This document shows positions 38,220 to 47,499 of a stretch of 64,000 nucleotides of DNA, piece by piece. The position numbers and the translations under genes are program-made. The notes under the pieces are model-generated. The model had not been told where the DNA came from and made no database searches. It was given only the letters and a program-made list of their open reading frames with translations. Position 1 is the stretch's first letter, and the number at the start of each line of letters is the position of its first letter. The stretch is from Xanthobacteraceae bacterium (GTDB taxonomy: Bacteria; Pseudomonadota; Alphaproteobacteria; Rhizobiales; Xanthobacteraceae): the NCBI GenBank assembly GCA_022841625.1, contig JALHRD010000009.1:62001-126000 (forward strand), in the 5' to 3' direction.

Positions 38220-38618
38220 ATGACATTGTTGCCGTTGCTGGACGCCGCTCCCGCGATCCAGGTTCATGCCTTTGCGGCGATCGGCGCGTTCGCATTGGGC
38301 GTCGTACAAGTCGCGGCGCCGAAGGGCACGTTGCCGCATCGGACGCTGGGCTATGTCTGGGTCGCGCTGATGCTGGTGGTCTGCGTGACCTCGTTCTGGA
38401 TACAGGATCTGCGGGTGTGGGGACCTTGGAGCCCGATCCATCTGCTATCGATCTACACCTTGGTCGGGCTGCCGTTTGCGGTGCTGCATGCGCGCCGGCG
38501 TCGCGTGACCAAGCACCGCAATGCCATGCTGGCGATGTTTGCCGGCGCATTGCTGATCGCGGGACTGTTCACCTTCATGCCCGGCCGGATCATGCATGCG
38601 GTGGCGTTTGGCGGCTGA
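38220..38618 (+). CDS. DUF2306-family membrane protein
   Basis: A 132-aa protein with four hydrophobic segments. Typical DUF2306 features: IQVHAFAAIGAFALGVVQ, LPHRTLGYVWVALM, then HLLSIYTLVGLPFAV and HRNAMLAMFAGALLIAGLFTF, with the conserved histidines (VHAF, PHRTLG, PIHLLS, KHRNAM) that have led to the idea of heme or metal binding. Function unknown. ATG at 38220 lies 12 bp after the exported-protein gene, so they are probably cotranscribed. Confidence 0.85.
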   Translation: MTLLPLLDAAPAIQVHAFAAIGAFALGVVQVAAPKGTLPHRTLGYVWVALMLVVCVTSFWIQDLRVWGPWSPIHLLSIYTLVGLPFAVLHARRRRVTKHRNAMLAMFAGALLIAGLFTFMPGRIMHAVAFGG

Positions 38619-38636
38619 TTAGCCGATCAACCGGCC

Positions 38637-38802
38637 AGTGGAGTGGATTTGACATTCGCTACCCACCTGGCAGCAAGTACGCGATGCGAATGTCAAATCC
38701 AAACTCCACTAGCAGCTAATACTTGCTAGTGGTCCTTTGATTCTAACATTCGCAAAATCGCCCGCGGAAATGGGATGCGAATGTTAGAATCGGACCACTA
38801 GC
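38637..38802. repeat. Two-hairpin palindromic element, copy B
   Basis: Hairpin 1: AGTGGAG (38637-38643) pairs with CTCCACT (38704-38710), and GGATTTGACATTCGC (38645-38659) with 38686-38700, perfect over 15 bp. Hairpin 2: GCTAGTGGTCC (38725-38735) with GGACCACTAGC (38792-38802), and GATTCTAACATTCGC (38739-38753) with 38777-38791. Same length, spacing and AAA bulge as copy A. Its right end encodes the last residues and stop of marC. Confidence 0.93.
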
Positions 38803-39416
38803 GCGGCCCGCACGCCGTCGATCACATATTGCACCGCCAATGCGGCGAGGATGACCCCGAGCAGGCGCGACAGCACAACGTTGCCGGTGGTGCCAAGCAG
38901 CCGTTCGATCCGGCTGGCGAGCAGAAACACCAAAAGACAAGCGGCGGTCACGGCCACAATCACCCCAAGCAGGACCGCCAGCGACAGCGGTCGATTGGCC
39001 GCCTGACCGGCAAGCAGCAAAGTCGCCGTGATCGCGCCGGGCCCGGCCATCAATGGGATTGCGAGCGGGAACGCCGCGATGTTGCGGACGTGTTCCTCCA
39101 AGGCCTCTTCCGCTTGTTTCGATTGTCGGTCGATTCGAACCCCGAGCACCATCTCATACGCGACCAGAAACAGCAGCAAGCCGCCGGCAATACGGAACGC
39201 CGATACGCCGATGCCGAGCTGCCGCAGCAACCAATCGCCAACCAGGGCGGTCCCGATCAAGACCGCGCCGGCGATCGCCGAAGCGCGTAGCGCGACCCGT
39301 TTGCGGGTTTTGGCTGGCAGGCCGTGCGTGACCGCCAGGAATGTCGGCGCAAGTCCGATCGGGTCGACCACCACCAGCAAGGTCACCAGCGCTGAGACGA
39401 GATAGTCGAGTGGCAT
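38784..39416 (-). CDS. MarC-family integral membrane protein
   Basis: A 210-aa protein of the MarC (UPF0056) family with six hydrophobic segments; function unknown. Characteristic: LLVVDPIGLAPTFLAVTHGL, AFRIAGGLLLFLVAYEMVLG and PLAIPLMAGPGAITATLLL. The C-terminus reads GVRAALVVRF and stops inside the right end of the two-hairpin element, so the last six codons and the stop come from the repeat. ATG at 39416. The original end of the protein has probably been replaced. Confidence 0.9.
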   Translation of the reverse strand: MPLDYLVSALVTLLVVVDPIGLAPTFLAVTHGLPAKTRKRVALRASAIAGAVLIGTALVGDWLLRQLGIGVSAFRIAGGLLLFLVAYEMVLGVRIDRQSKQAEEALEEHVRNIAAFPLAIPLMAGPGAITATLLLAGQAANRPLSLAVLLGVIVAVTAACLLVFLLASRIERLLGTTGNVVLSRLLGVILAALAVQYVIDGVRAALVVRF

Positions 39417-39684
39417 GGCGGAGCCCTGGATCGCAATGGGGTCAAGCGGTACGCCGGACCGGCGTCACTTCAACGCCAAACCGCCGCGCATGCAATCGAT
39501 CAAGCGGCAATTTTTTCGTCCGATCCTTCGGCGTCAATCCGGGTTTCGAATACCCACAGAAAACTCCTCGTAACACCTTGAAAAATAATCAAAAAATAGC
39601 GCGCTCTCCAAGCGAATTCGGGTGGCGTCATGGGATTGAATCGGCTATGCAAATCGGAGCTGGATTCATCAGGATTCTTACCCC

Positions 39685-42438
39685 TTGTCCGATACCAAAA
39701 ATCCGTCATCCGCGGGAGCGCCGCCGCCATCGGACATTCGACCCATCTCGATCGCGGAAGAAATGAAGCGCAGCTATCTCGATTACGCCATGAGCGTAAT
39801 CGTGTCGCGTGCGCTGCCTGACGCGCGCGACGGGCTCAAGCCGGTGCATCGACGCATTCTGTTCTCGATGCACGAGAACAGCCATACGCCCGATAAGAAA
39901 TACGTGAAGTCCGCCCGCGTCGTCGGCGACGTGATGGGTAAATATCACCCGCACGGCGACCAGGCGATCTATGACGCCCTGGTGCGCATGGCGCAGGACT
40001 TCTCCATGCGCCTGCCGCTGATCGACGGACAGGGCAATTACGGCTCGGTCGACGGCGATCCACCGGCGGCGATGCGTTACACCGAATGCCGTCTGGCTTG
40101 GCCGGCGATGTCGGTGATCGGGGATATCGACAAGGACACGGTCGATTTTCAGCCCAATTACGACGGCAATGAACGCGAGCCGGTGGTCATGCCGGCGCGC
40201 TTTCCGAATCTCCTGGTCAATGGCGCCGGTGGCATTGCCGTCGGCATGGCGACCAATATCCCGCCGCACAATCTTGGTGAGGTGATCGATGCCTGCTTCG
40301 CGCTAATCGACAATCCGGCGTTAAGCATCGACGACCTGATCGGCATCGTCCCAGGCCCCGACTTCCCGACCGGCGGCGTTATTCTCGGACATCAAGGCAT
40401 TCGCCTAGCCTATCACACCGGCCGCGGCTCGATCGTGATGCGCGGCAAGGTGGAGATCGAAAGGCTGCGCGGCGATCGTGAGGCGATCATCATCAGCGAG
40501 ATTCCCTTTCAGGTGAACAAGGCCACGATGGTCGAGCGCATCGGGGAACTCTGGCGCGAGAAAAAAATCGAAGGCATCTCCGCGTTGCGCGACGAATCCG
40601 ACCGCCAGGGCTATCGCGTGGTGGTTGAACTAAAGCGCGAAGCGGTTGCCGATATCGTGCTCAATCAGCTCTATCGTTTCACGGCGCTGCAAAGCACCTT
40701 CGGCGCCAATATGGTGGCGCTCGACGGCGGCCGTCCGTTGGTGATGACGCTGAAGGACCTGCTGACGCTGTTCCTGGCATTCCGCGAGGAAGTGATCTCG
40801 CGGCGCACCAAGTTCTTGCTTAGCAAGGCGCGCGACCGCGCCCATATCTTGGTTGGATTGGCGATTGCGGTCGCCAATATCGACGAAGTGATCCGGCTGA
40901 TCCGCGCGTCAAAGGACGCCAACGAAGCGCGCGAAGCCTTGATGGGTCGCGAGTGGCCGGCGGCGACGGCGGCTTCCCTGATCGCGTTGATCGACGATCC
41001 GCGTCACCGCGTCTCGTCGGCAGGAATGGCCCGGCTGACTGCCGAACAGGCCAAAGCGATCCTCGACTTGCGCCTGCAACGATTGACCGCGCTGGGGCGC
41101 GAGGAAATCGAAGCCGAGCTCGACAAGCTCGCCGTGGAGATTGCCGATTATCTGGATATCCTGCGTTCGCGCGCGCGCATTCAGGCGATCGTCAAGGACG
41201 AACTGGCGACGGTGAAAAAGGAATTCGCGACGCCACGGCGGACTGTCATCGTCGAGCAAGAAGGCGAGATGGAAGACGAGGACCTGATCCAGCGCGAGGA
41301 TATGGTCGTCACGGTCTCGCATCACGGTTACGTCAAGCGCGTCCCGCTTTCGACTTACCGGGCGCAGCGCCGCGGTGGCAAAGGCCGCTCCGGGATGCAG
41401 ACCCGCGAGGAGGATTTCGTCGCGCGGTTGTTTGTCGCCAACACCCACACCCCGGTACTGTATTTCTCGTCGCACGGCCGCGTTTACAAGGAAAAGGTCT
41501 GGCGGTTGCCACAAGCCGCGCCGCAAGCGCGCGGCAAGGCGCTGATCAATATTCTTCCGCTCGATCACGGCGAGCGCATCAATACCGTAATGCCCTTGCC
41601 GGAGGACGAGTCGACCTGGGGCGATCTCGACGTCATGTTTGCGACCACCCGCGGGACGGTACGGCGCAACAAACTGTCGGATTTTGTCGATGTGCGTCGT
41701 TCCGGCATCATTGCCATGAAGCTCGATGAAGGGGAGGCGATTGTCGACGTCCAGATCTGCACCGAAAAGCACGACGTGCTGCTGACGTCCGCCGGCGGCC
41801 AATGCATCCGTTTCCCGGTCACCGATGTACGGGTGTTCCAGGGCCGCACCTCCATGGGCGTGCGCGGTATTTCTCTGTCCGAGGGCGACACCGTGATCTC
41901 GATGTCGATCCTGCGGCATCTCGATGCCAGCCCCGAGGAGCGGCTGGCCTATCTCAAGCGCGCCAGTGCGGTGCGACGTGGCGCCAATGGCGAGACCGAT
42001 GAGGTCAGCGCCGATAGCGAAGAAGCGGCGCGCGCGATCGAACTTGGCGAGAAACGCTATGTGGAAATGTCGGAGGCCGAGCAGTTCATTCTAACGATTT
42101 CCGAGCGCGGCTATGGCAAGCGCTCGTCGTCCTACGAGTATCGCATCACCGGTCGCGGCGGAAAGGGCATCGTCGCGATGGACATCTGGGAAGGCAAGAA
42201 GGGCGCCGAGACCATCAGGGAAAAGACCGGCCGTCTGGTTGCGTCGTTCCCGGTGCTGGATAGCGACCAACTCATGCTGGTGACCAATGGCGGCCAGTTG
42301 ATCCGTACCCGGGTCGAAGGCATCCGGATTGTCGGGCGCGCCACCCAGGGCGTGATCGTTTTCAACACCGCCGAAAACGAGCGTGTGGTTTCGGTGGAGC
42401 GGGTGTCCGACGACAGTGAAGAGAACGGCGCGGCCTGA
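39685..42438 (+). CDS. gyrA: DNA gyrase subunit A
   Basis: Catalytic subunit of gyrase, 917 aa. The catalytic tyrosine is Tyr132 in [11 protein letters not shown]. The quinolone region reads [19 protein letters not shown]; Gln93 takes the place of E. coli Ser83, while Asp87 is kept. The GyrA box QRRGGKG is present ([14 protein letters not shown]), which marks it as GyrA and not ParC. Six beta-pinwheel repeats follow, and the tail is acidic ([10 protein letters not shown]). The start is TTG at 39685, which gives the usual N-terminal length; AGGA is 12 bases upstream. An insert around 755-775 ([21 protein letters not shown]) is common in alphaproteobacteria. Confidence 0.97.
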   Translation: MSDTKNPSSAGAPPPSDIRPISIAEEMKRSYLDYAMSVIVSRALPDARDGLKPVHRRILFSMHENSHTPDKKYVKSARVVGDVMGKYHPHGDQAIYDALVRMAQDFSMRLPLIDGQGNYGSVDGDPPAAMRYTECRLAWPAMSVIGDIDKDTVDFQPNYDGNEREPVVMPARFPNLLVNGAGGIAVGMATNIPPHNLGEVIDACFALIDNPALSIDDLIGIVPGPDFPTGGVILGHQGIRLAYHTGRGSIVMRGKVEIERLRGDREAIIISEIPFQVNKATMVERIGELWREKKIEGISALRDESDRQGYRVVVELKREAVADIVLNQLYRFTALQSTFGANMVALDGGRPLVMTLKDLLTLFLAFREEVISRRTKFLLSKARDRAHILVGLAIAVANIDEVIRLIRASKDANEAREALMGREWPAATAASLIALIDDPRHRVSSAGMARLTAEQAKAILDLRLQRLTALGREEIEAELDKLAVEIADYLDILRSRARIQAIVKDELATVKKEFATPRRTVIVEQEGEMEDEDLIQREDMVVTVSHHGYVKRVPLSTYRAQRRGGKGRSGMQTREEDFVARLFVANTHTPVLYFSSHGRVYKEKVWRLPQAAPQARGKALINILPLDHGERINTVMPLPEDESTWGDLDVMFATTRGTVRRNKLSDFVDVRRSGIIAMKLDEGEAIVDVQICTEKHDVLLTSAGGQCIRFPVTDVRVFQGRTSMGVRGISLSEGDTVISMSILRHLDASPEERLAYLKRASAVRRGANGETDEVSADSEEAARAIELGEKRYVEMSEAEQFILTISERGYGKRSSSYEYRITGRGGKGIVAMDIWEGKKGAETIREKTGRLVASFPVLDSDQLMLVTNGGQLIRTRVEGIRIVGRATQGVIVFNTAENERVVSVERVSDDSEENGAA

Positions 42439-42439
42439 T

Positions 42440-42461
42440 TGTCGGCGCCGTGTAGCCGACA
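42440..42461 (+). terminator. Hairpin directly after gyrA
   Basis: TGTCGGC (42440-42446) pairs with GCCGACA (42455-42461) just after the gyrA stop. No T-run follows, so it may be a weak terminator or only an mRNA 3' end stabiliser. Confidence 0.4.
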
Positions 42462-42528
42462 GGGATGTCTCCGGCGAAAATACACGGTAGGGCGAGAGTA
42501 GCGAGCGTTAAAGAGTAGCGAGCATAAA

Positions 42529-42978
42529 ATGTCCGCAGACCAAACGTCCGTGCCGCCACCCGCCCCGCCTCCGCCAATTCCACATGGCATCCCGATCCCA
42601 CTTGAACGGGCCAAGCGCGTGGCCGCCGCGGCGGAGGCCGAAGCACGCAAACAGGGTTGGCCGATGGCGATCGCCATTGCCGAGCCAACCGGCGCGCTGG
42701 TCTACTTTCTCAAAATGGACGACGTGCAATACGCCTCGATTGAACTTGCGATGGTCAAGGCCAAGGCCGCCGCGATTTATCGCCGACCGACCAAAATGTT
42801 CACCGAGGCGCTCGGCAATGGCCATCTCATGTTTTTGACCTTTCCCGGACTATGCGCAGCGCCGGGCGGAATTCCGCTGGTGGCTGACGGCAAACTGATC
42901 GGGGCGATTGGCGTCAGCGGCGGTGCCGGCCATCAGGACGACATTGTGGCGCAGGCCGGGGTCGCCACGCTCGGGTGA
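42529..42978 (+). CDS. GlcG/HbpS-family heme-binding-like protein
   Basis: A 149-aa protein of the GlcG/HbpS family. After a Pro-rich N-terminus (PPPAPPPPIPHG) come the conserved AKRVAAAAEAEARKQGWPMAIAIAE, GALVYFLKMDDVQYASIELA, KAKAAAIYRRPT and GGIPLVADGKLIGAIGVSG with the final GHQDDIVAQAG. Family members bind heme or are linked to glycolate use; no direct role is assigned here. ATG at 42529, 90 bp after gyrA. It converges with a Bug gene. Confidence 0.88.
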   Translation: MSADQTSVPPPAPPPPIPHGIPIPLERAKRVAAAAEAEARKQGWPMAIAIAEPTGALVYFLKMDDVQYASIELAMVKAKAAAIYRRPTKMFTEALGNGHLMFLTFPGLCAAPGGIPLVADGKLIGAIGVSGGAGHQDDIVAQAGVATLG

Positions 42979-42989
42979 CACGGCCCTTG

Positions 42990-43970
42990 TCAATCGATCT
43001 TCACGCCGGTCAGATTGACCGCTTCCGCCCATGCCCGGCGCTCGCTCTCAAGGAATGCGCCGAACTGTTGCGGCGTACCGGGTTTTGGCTGCAGGCCGAG
43101 CTTGCTCATGCTGGCAATCAATTCGGGATTTGCGAGCACCTCGTTCAGCGCGGCGCTTAGTTTCTGTTGAATATCAGCGGGTGTTGCGGCGGGCGCCAAT
43201 AGCCCGGTCCAGAATGTAAACCGCAACGGCACGCCGCTTTCTTCAATGGTCGGAACCTCCGGCAGGTCCGCATGACGGCCTTCGCCGATCACCGCGATTG
43301 CCCGCAGCTTGCCGCTGTTCACCAGCGGCACCAGCGTTGCGGTGGTTCCGATGTTCATATGAATCTGGCCCGCCAAGAGGTCGGTGATCGCATTGGCCCC
43401 GCCCTTATAGGGAATCGAGGCGATGTCGACTTTGGTGACATGCTTGAACAATTCGCCGATCAGGTGCGGCGAGGTTCCCAGGCCGTAGCCCCAGTTCAGC
43501 GTGCGTGGGTTCGCTTTCGAATAGGCGATCAGTTCCGGCACGGTTTTGACGGGCAGTTTGGGCGTCACCACCACCACAAACGGGCTGGTGGCGGTTGCGC
43601 CGATCGGGGCGAAGTCCCTCAGCGGTTCATAGGTCAGATTCTTGAACGCCGCCGGTGCGATCACATGGTTCGCTGCGGTATGCAGCAGCGTGTAGCCATC
43701 GGGCTCGGCCGCGGCGACGAATTTGGCGCCGATGGTGGCGCCGGCGCCCGGCCGGTTCTCGACAATGACTGATTGGCGCAGCGCCGCCGACAGATGATTG
43801 CCGATCAGCCGTCCGACCACATCGACCGGGGAACCGGCGGTCAATGGCACGACCAACTTGATCGGCTTGTTGGGATAGGCTTGCGCCAGCGTTTTGCCGA
43901 TATGCGCGTCGCCCGCCAGCAGTGCAATCGCGCCGCATACTGCAAAACCCGCGATCCAGATGGTTCTCAT
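42990..43970 (-). CDS. Bug-family (TctC) solute receptor
   Basis: A 326-aa exported receptor; signal AGFAVCGAIALLAGDAHIG followed by AYPNKPIKLVVPLTAGSPVD. Further hallmarks: LRQSVIVENRPGAGATIG, AEPDGYTLLHTA, IASIPYKGGANAITDLL and C-terminal ESERRAWAEAVNLTGVKID. It is the last gene of a compact minus-strand unit (ankyrin gene, Bug, Bug) with gaps of only 9 bp, so the three are probably cotranscribed. Ligand unknown; no TctA/TctB present. Confidence 0.92.
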   Translation of the reverse strand: MRTIWIAGFAVCGAIALLAGDAHIGKTLAQAYPNKPIKLVVPLTAGSPVDVVGRLIGNHLSAALRQSVIVENRPGAGATIGAKFVAAAEPDGYTLLHTAANHVIAPAAFKNLTYEPLRDFAPIGATATSPFVVVVTPKLPVKTVPELIAYSKANPRTLNWGYGLGTSPHLIGELFKHVTKVDIASIPYKGGANAITDLLAGQIHMNIGTTATLVPLVNSGKLRAIAVIGEGRHADLPEVPTIEESGVPLRFTFWTGLLAPAATPADIQQKLSAALNEVLANPELIASMSKLGLQPKPGTPQQFGAFLESERRAWAEAVNLTGVKID

Positions 43971-43979
43971 GGCGGCCTC

Positions 43980-44951
43980 TCAATCCACTTTCATGCCGCT
44001 CGACTTCACCACGGCGAGCCATTTCGGCGTCTCGTCGTCAAGCAGTTTGCGGAAATCCTGCGGAGATCCGCCGAGGGGGATTGAACCGAGTTTTTGCAGC
44101 GCCTGGAGCAGGTCGGGAGATTTGAGCGCGTCGTTCACCGCGCCGTTCAATTTTGCGATGATCGCCGGCGGGGTGCGCGGCGGCGCCACCAGTCCGGTCC
44201 AGGATGCCGCCACCATGTCGGGCACGCCGCTCTCGGCCATGGTGGGTACCTCCGGCAGTTCCGAACTGCGCGTCGAACCGGTGACGGCGAGCGGCCTGAC
44301 CTTGCCATCGCGTACATGACTGAGCGTGATTGACGTGGGTTCGAATGACATATCGATCTGGCCCGACAGCATGTCGGTCATCACATTGGCGGCGCCGCGA
44401 TAAGGCACCGTGACAATATTGATGCCGGTTCGCAGCTTGAACAATTCGCCAACCAAAATCGGGGTGGCGCCTGCCGGTGCGCCGAAATTGATCTTGCCCG
44501 GATTGGCGCGCGCATAGGCGACCAGCTCCGGCACCGATCGTGCAGCAATATGCATCGGTGTGACCAGCACAAATGGCGTAGCGAAAACCGCAGCAACTGG
44601 CGCGAAGCCGTTGACCGGGTCGATGTCCAGCGACTTCATCATGGTTGGATGAACGCTCAGTGTCATGAGCCCGCCAAACAGTAGCGTATAGCCGTCGGGT
44701 TCGGCGGTCACCGCCGATTTCAGTCCGAGCGTTCCACCGCCGCCGGGCCGATTCTCGATCACCATCTGTCCGAGGCTCTGCGACAACTTATGGCCAATCA
44801 GCCGCGCCATCACATCGATCGGCCCGCCGGCCGGGAACGCCACCACGATCCGTATCGGCCGGTTGGGGAATTTGTCCTGCGCCGGCGCCGGCGTGACGAT
44901 CGCCAAAATGGCAACCGTGGCGATCGAGACAATGGCCGTCACCATACGCAT
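43980..44951 (-). CDS. Bug-family (TctC) solute receptor
   Basis: A 323-aa exported receptor with a Sec signal (IVSIATVAILAIVTPAPAQ). Mature start DKFPNRPIRIVVAFPAGGPID, then LGQMVIENRPGGGGTLG, AEPDGYTLLFGG, NIVTVPYRGAANVMTDML and C-terminal DETPKWLAVVKSSGMKVD. It lies between the ankyrin-repeat gene (9 bp) and a second Bug gene (9 bp), pointing to one transcript. The two Bugs differ enough to have different ligands. Confidence 0.92.
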   Translation of the reverse strand: MRMVTAIVSIATVAILAIVTPAPAQDKFPNRPIRIVVAFPAGGPIDVMARLIGHKLSQSLGQMVIENRPGGGGTLGLKSAVTAEPDGYTLLFGGLMTLSVHPTMMKSLDIDPVNGFAPVAAVFATPFVLVTPMHIAARSVPELVAYARANPGKINFGAPAGATPILVGELFKLRTGINIVTVPYRGAANVMTDMLSGQIDMSFEPTSITLSHVRDGKVRPLAVTGSTRSSELPEVPTMAESGVPDMVAASWTGLVAPPRTPPAIIAKLNGAVNDALKSPDLLQALQKLGSIPLGGSPQDFRKLLDDETPKWLAVVKSSGMKVD

Positions 44952-44960
44952 TGTGCGTTC

Positions 44961-45674
44961 TCAGGTTTTGCGACCGCGCACGGGCGCGAGAATTTTGACG
45001 ATGTCGCCATATTTACGTTGGCGCGCATAGCTGAGTGCGGTTGCGCCTTGACGATCCGCAATCTCGGTATCGATGCCGGCCTTGACCAGAAGTTCCACAA
45101 TGGCGACGTGGTTCAGCCCGCCATTGCCGAGCACGACGGCTTCATGCAGGGCGGTCCAGCCGCGCATGTTGACATGATTGAGCGGCGCCTTGTGTACAAT
45201 CAGAAGGCGCACCGCTTCGACATGGCCGAGATGCGCGGCGGCGATCAGGGCCGTGGCATCGGTCGGCGTCGTGACATTGCCGGCATTGGCGCCGCCCTCA
45301 AGGAGGGTGGTCAGCATTTCAATGTCGTTTTGGACGGCCGCAATGGTCACGACATCGTAGCGCTGCGCATCGAGGGCGTTCGGATTGGCGCCGAGGCGAA
45401 GCAACGCGCGCGCCGCCGCATGATGCTTGCGATAGACCGCCACATGTAATGGCGTGCGGCTGTTCGAATCTTGAATGTTGGGGCGCTCGCCATTGGCCAG
45501 CAGCCGCTCGATTTCGGCAACGTCGCCAATGGCGGCGGCGGCATGCAGCCCGGCGTAAATCCGCAGGTCGCGCTCGTTGGGCGGCGTCTGCGCCGATAGA
45601 CGCCCGGCCTGACCGAGACCGACCGCCGCAATGGCCATTGCAGCCAACAATGGTGCGACCTTGTGTCGGATCAT
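44961..45674 (-). CDS. Exported ankyrin-repeat protein
   Basis: A 237-aa protein with a signal peptide (VAPLLAAMAIAAVGLGQAGRLSAQ) and about five ankyrin repeats over most of the mature part, e.g. NSRTPLHVAVYRKHHAAARA, LRLGANPNALDAQ, TALIAAAHLGHVEAVRLLIV and GWTALHEAVVLG. It is probably a periplasmic protein that mediates protein contacts. It is the first gene of a tight unit with two Bug receptors, so it might assist or sense the receptors; that is inference from gene order only. ATG at 45674. Confidence 0.88.
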   Translation of the reverse strand: MIRHKVAPLLAAMAIAAVGLGQAGRLSAQTPPNERDLRIYAGLHAAAAIGDVAEIERLLANGERPNIQDSNSRTPLHVAVYRKHHAAARALLRLGANPNALDAQRYDVVTIAAVQNDIEMLTTLLEGGANAGNVTTPTDATALIAAAHLGHVEAVRLLIVHKAPLNHVNMRGWTALHEAVVLGNGGLNHVAIVELLVKAGIDTEIADRQGATALSYARQRKYGDIVKILAPVRGRKT

Positions 45675-45762
45675 CCCAGCCCCTCACGGTATCGAGCCCG
45701 TCGATCAAGGATAGCATGGGGTAGGGGCGCGATGGAGCCGGATGTCGTCGCTGCAAAGCAGC

Positions 45763-45786
45763 AATGGCCGGGACTCCCCGGCCATT
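45763..45786. repeat. REP-like hairpin, 10-bp stem
   Basis: AATGGCCGGG (45763-45772) pairs with CCCGGCCATT (45777-45786) around a 4-base loop. Its stem ATGGCCGGG/CCCGGCCAT is the same as the first hairpin of the REP-like insert in uvrA, so it is a short member of the same repeat family. Confidence 0.8.
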
Positions 45787-45813
45787 GGCGGAAATTCGTG
45801 GGATGTTTGGCCT

Positions 45814-46080
45814 TTAGCGAGCGATCCGGTCGGTGGTCACCACGCGGACGGGGCGCGTTTGGCCGTGGGTTTGGTTGCGTAGGCAGTTGGCTTCGTAATA
45901 GGGCCAGGCTTGCTGGCTGCAATCCGTCACCGCGGCGGGACGGTTGTCGAGGCGGTCGCTCATGACGGCCGGGACCGGCGCATGAGCTTCGACCATGGGG
46001 CTGAAACCAGGGAGGGCGACCATCGCGGCGGCGCCGATGGCGCTGGCGGTGATGGCTGAAAGTGCTTTATAAATCATCAT
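45814..46080 (-). CDS. Small exported protein, unrecognised
   Basis: An 88-aa product with a signal peptide (ALSAITASAIGAAAMVALPG). The mature part includes TDCSQQAWPYYEANCLRN, with two cysteines that may form a disulfide, and ends VRVVTTDRIAR. The CSQQ-WPYYE--C pattern occurs in short secreted proteins of Bradyrhizobium-like bacteria, without known function. The ATG at 46080 (or 46077) is preceded by an AT-rich leader. It stands alone, divergent from coaD. Confidence 0.75.
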   Translation of the reverse strand: MMIYKALSAITASAIGAAAMVALPGFSPMVEAHAPVPAVMSDRLDNRPAAVTDCSQQAWPYYEANCLRNQTHGQTRPVRVVTTDRIAR

Positions 46081-46260
46081 TTAATGACCCCTATTTTGAC
46101 CGTCAAAACGCCTTCCGTGGTCCCCATAACCATTGGTCGCGCCGCCTGAAGAAAGGTTCATGCACCCGCGAATGATTCCTGTGGGTGCGGGCCCCGAACC
46201 GGCCTATGAGGGTCGCTTACGAGCCTTGCGGTTCGCAATGCTGCGGGTTAGACCGCCTGC

Positions 46261-46767
46261 ATGCCGCGCATCGCCCTATTTCCTGGCTCGTTCGACCCAA
46301 TAACCAATGGCCATGTCGACATCGTTCGGCAGGCGGTGCGGCTGGCGGATCGTCTGATCCTGGCGATCGGCACCCACCCCGGCAAAGTGCCGCTATTCAG
46401 CACCGACGACCGGCTGGCGATGCTCAACGAGATTTGCGCGCCGGTCGCGCAGGCCGCCAAATGCGAACTGCGTTGCATCACCTTCGCCGATCTGGTCGTG
46501 GCGACCGCCAAGCGCGAAGGCGCGGGCATTTTGATCCGCGGGCTGCGCAGTGGCAGCGATTTGGATTATGAGATGGAAATGGCCGGCATGAACGGGGCAA
46601 TGGCCCCGGACATTCAAACGGTCTTCCTGCCGGCGTCCCCGCCGGTCCGCCCGATCACCGCCACACTGGTTCGTCAGATTAGCGCGATGGGCGGCGATGT
46701 CTCTTCATTCGTTCCGTCGGCGGTGGCCGCGCGGTTGAAAGCGAAATTCTCCAGCAAATCCGGCTGA
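46261..46767 (+). CDS. coaD: Pantetheine-phosphate adenylyltransferase
   Basis: Fourth step of CoA synthesis: 4'-phosphopantetheine plus ATP to dephospho-CoA. The 168-aa protein has the nucleotidyltransferase motif [20 protein letters not shown] (T/HxGH: NGH), then [19 protein letters not shown], and [21 protein letters not shown], the ISSS-R-like C-terminal motif. Normal length. ATG at 46261. It heads a plus-strand run with two cyclophilin genes, queA and tgt, an order conserved in Hyphomicrobiales. Confidence 0.97.
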   Translation: MPRIALFPGSFDPITNGHVDIVRQAVRLADRLILAIGTHPGKVPLFSTDDRLAMLNEICAPVAQAAKCELRCITFADLVVATAKREGAGILIRGLRSGSDLDYEMEMAGMNGAMAPDIQTVFLPASPPVRPITATLVRQISAMGGDVSSFVPSAVAARLKAKFSSKSG

Positions 46768-46811
46768 CCGAGCGCAGCTCGTCATCAACCTGCAAGCCAG
46801 CAAGGAGCACC

Positions 46812-47468
46812 ATGAGATCGAAACTTACAAGCATGACGCTCGTTCCCGCATTTCTTGTGACCGTGCTGGCGTGGACCGGGCCGGCGCTCGGCCAGGGTGA
46901 AATCCTTTCCAATCCAGCGGCGCTGCGCGAGACCGCGCCGGCGACCTACAAAGCCCGCTTTGAGACCAGCAAGGGCGGGTTTGTCATCGATGTGACCCGG
47001 GAATGGGCGCCGAACGGCGCCGACCGTTTCTTCAATCTGGTCAAGAATGGATTCTATGACGGCGTCAGGTTTTTCCGCGTGCTCGACGGCTTCATGGCGC
47101 AATTCGGCATCAATGGCGATCCGGCGATTTCAGCGAAGTGGCGCGATGCACGGATCTCGGACGATCCGGTGCGCCAGAGCAACCGCCGCGGGTTCGTCAC
47201 CTATGCCATGGCTGGCCCGAATACCCGCACCTCGCAGGTTTTCATCAATTTCGGTGACAACAGCGCGCTCGACAAGCAAGGGTTCTCGCCGTTCGGCCAG
47301 GTGTCGTCCGGCATGAATGTCGTCGACACTTTGCACAGCGGCTATGGCGAAGGCGCGCCGCGCGGGCAGGGTCCGGATCAAGGCCGTGTCCAGATGGAAG
47401 GCAATGCCTATCTGACCAAGAATTTTCCACGTCTCGACTTCGTCAAGAAGGCGACCATTACAAAATAG
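46812..47468 (+). CDS. Exported cyclophilin-type peptidyl-prolyl isomerase
   Basis: A 218-aa PPIase with a signal peptide (TLVPAFLVTVLAWTGPALGQ). The cyclophilin domain shows FNLVKNGFYDGVRFFRVLDG, FMAQFGINGDP, RGFVTYAMAGPNTRTSQVF and INFGDNSALDKQGFSPFGQV. It helps fold proline-containing proteins in the periplasm. ATG at 46812 is preceded by AAGGAG. It is followed 31 bp later by a cytoplasmic cyclophilin gene; the pair is usual downstream of coaD in relatives. Confidence 0.95.
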   Translation: MRSKLTSMTLVPAFLVTVLAWTGPALGQGEILSNPAALRETAPATYKARFETSKGGFVIDVTREWAPNGADRFFNLVKNGFYDGVRFFRVLDGFMAQFGINGDPAISAKWRDARISDDPVRQSNRRGFVTYAMAGPNTRTSQVFINFGDNSALDKQGFSPFGQVSSGMNVVDTLHSGYGEGAPRGQGPDQGRVQMEGNAYLTKNFPRLDFVKKATITK

Positions 47469-47499
47469 TCAAGCAACACTAACTGAGAGGAAACAGATC

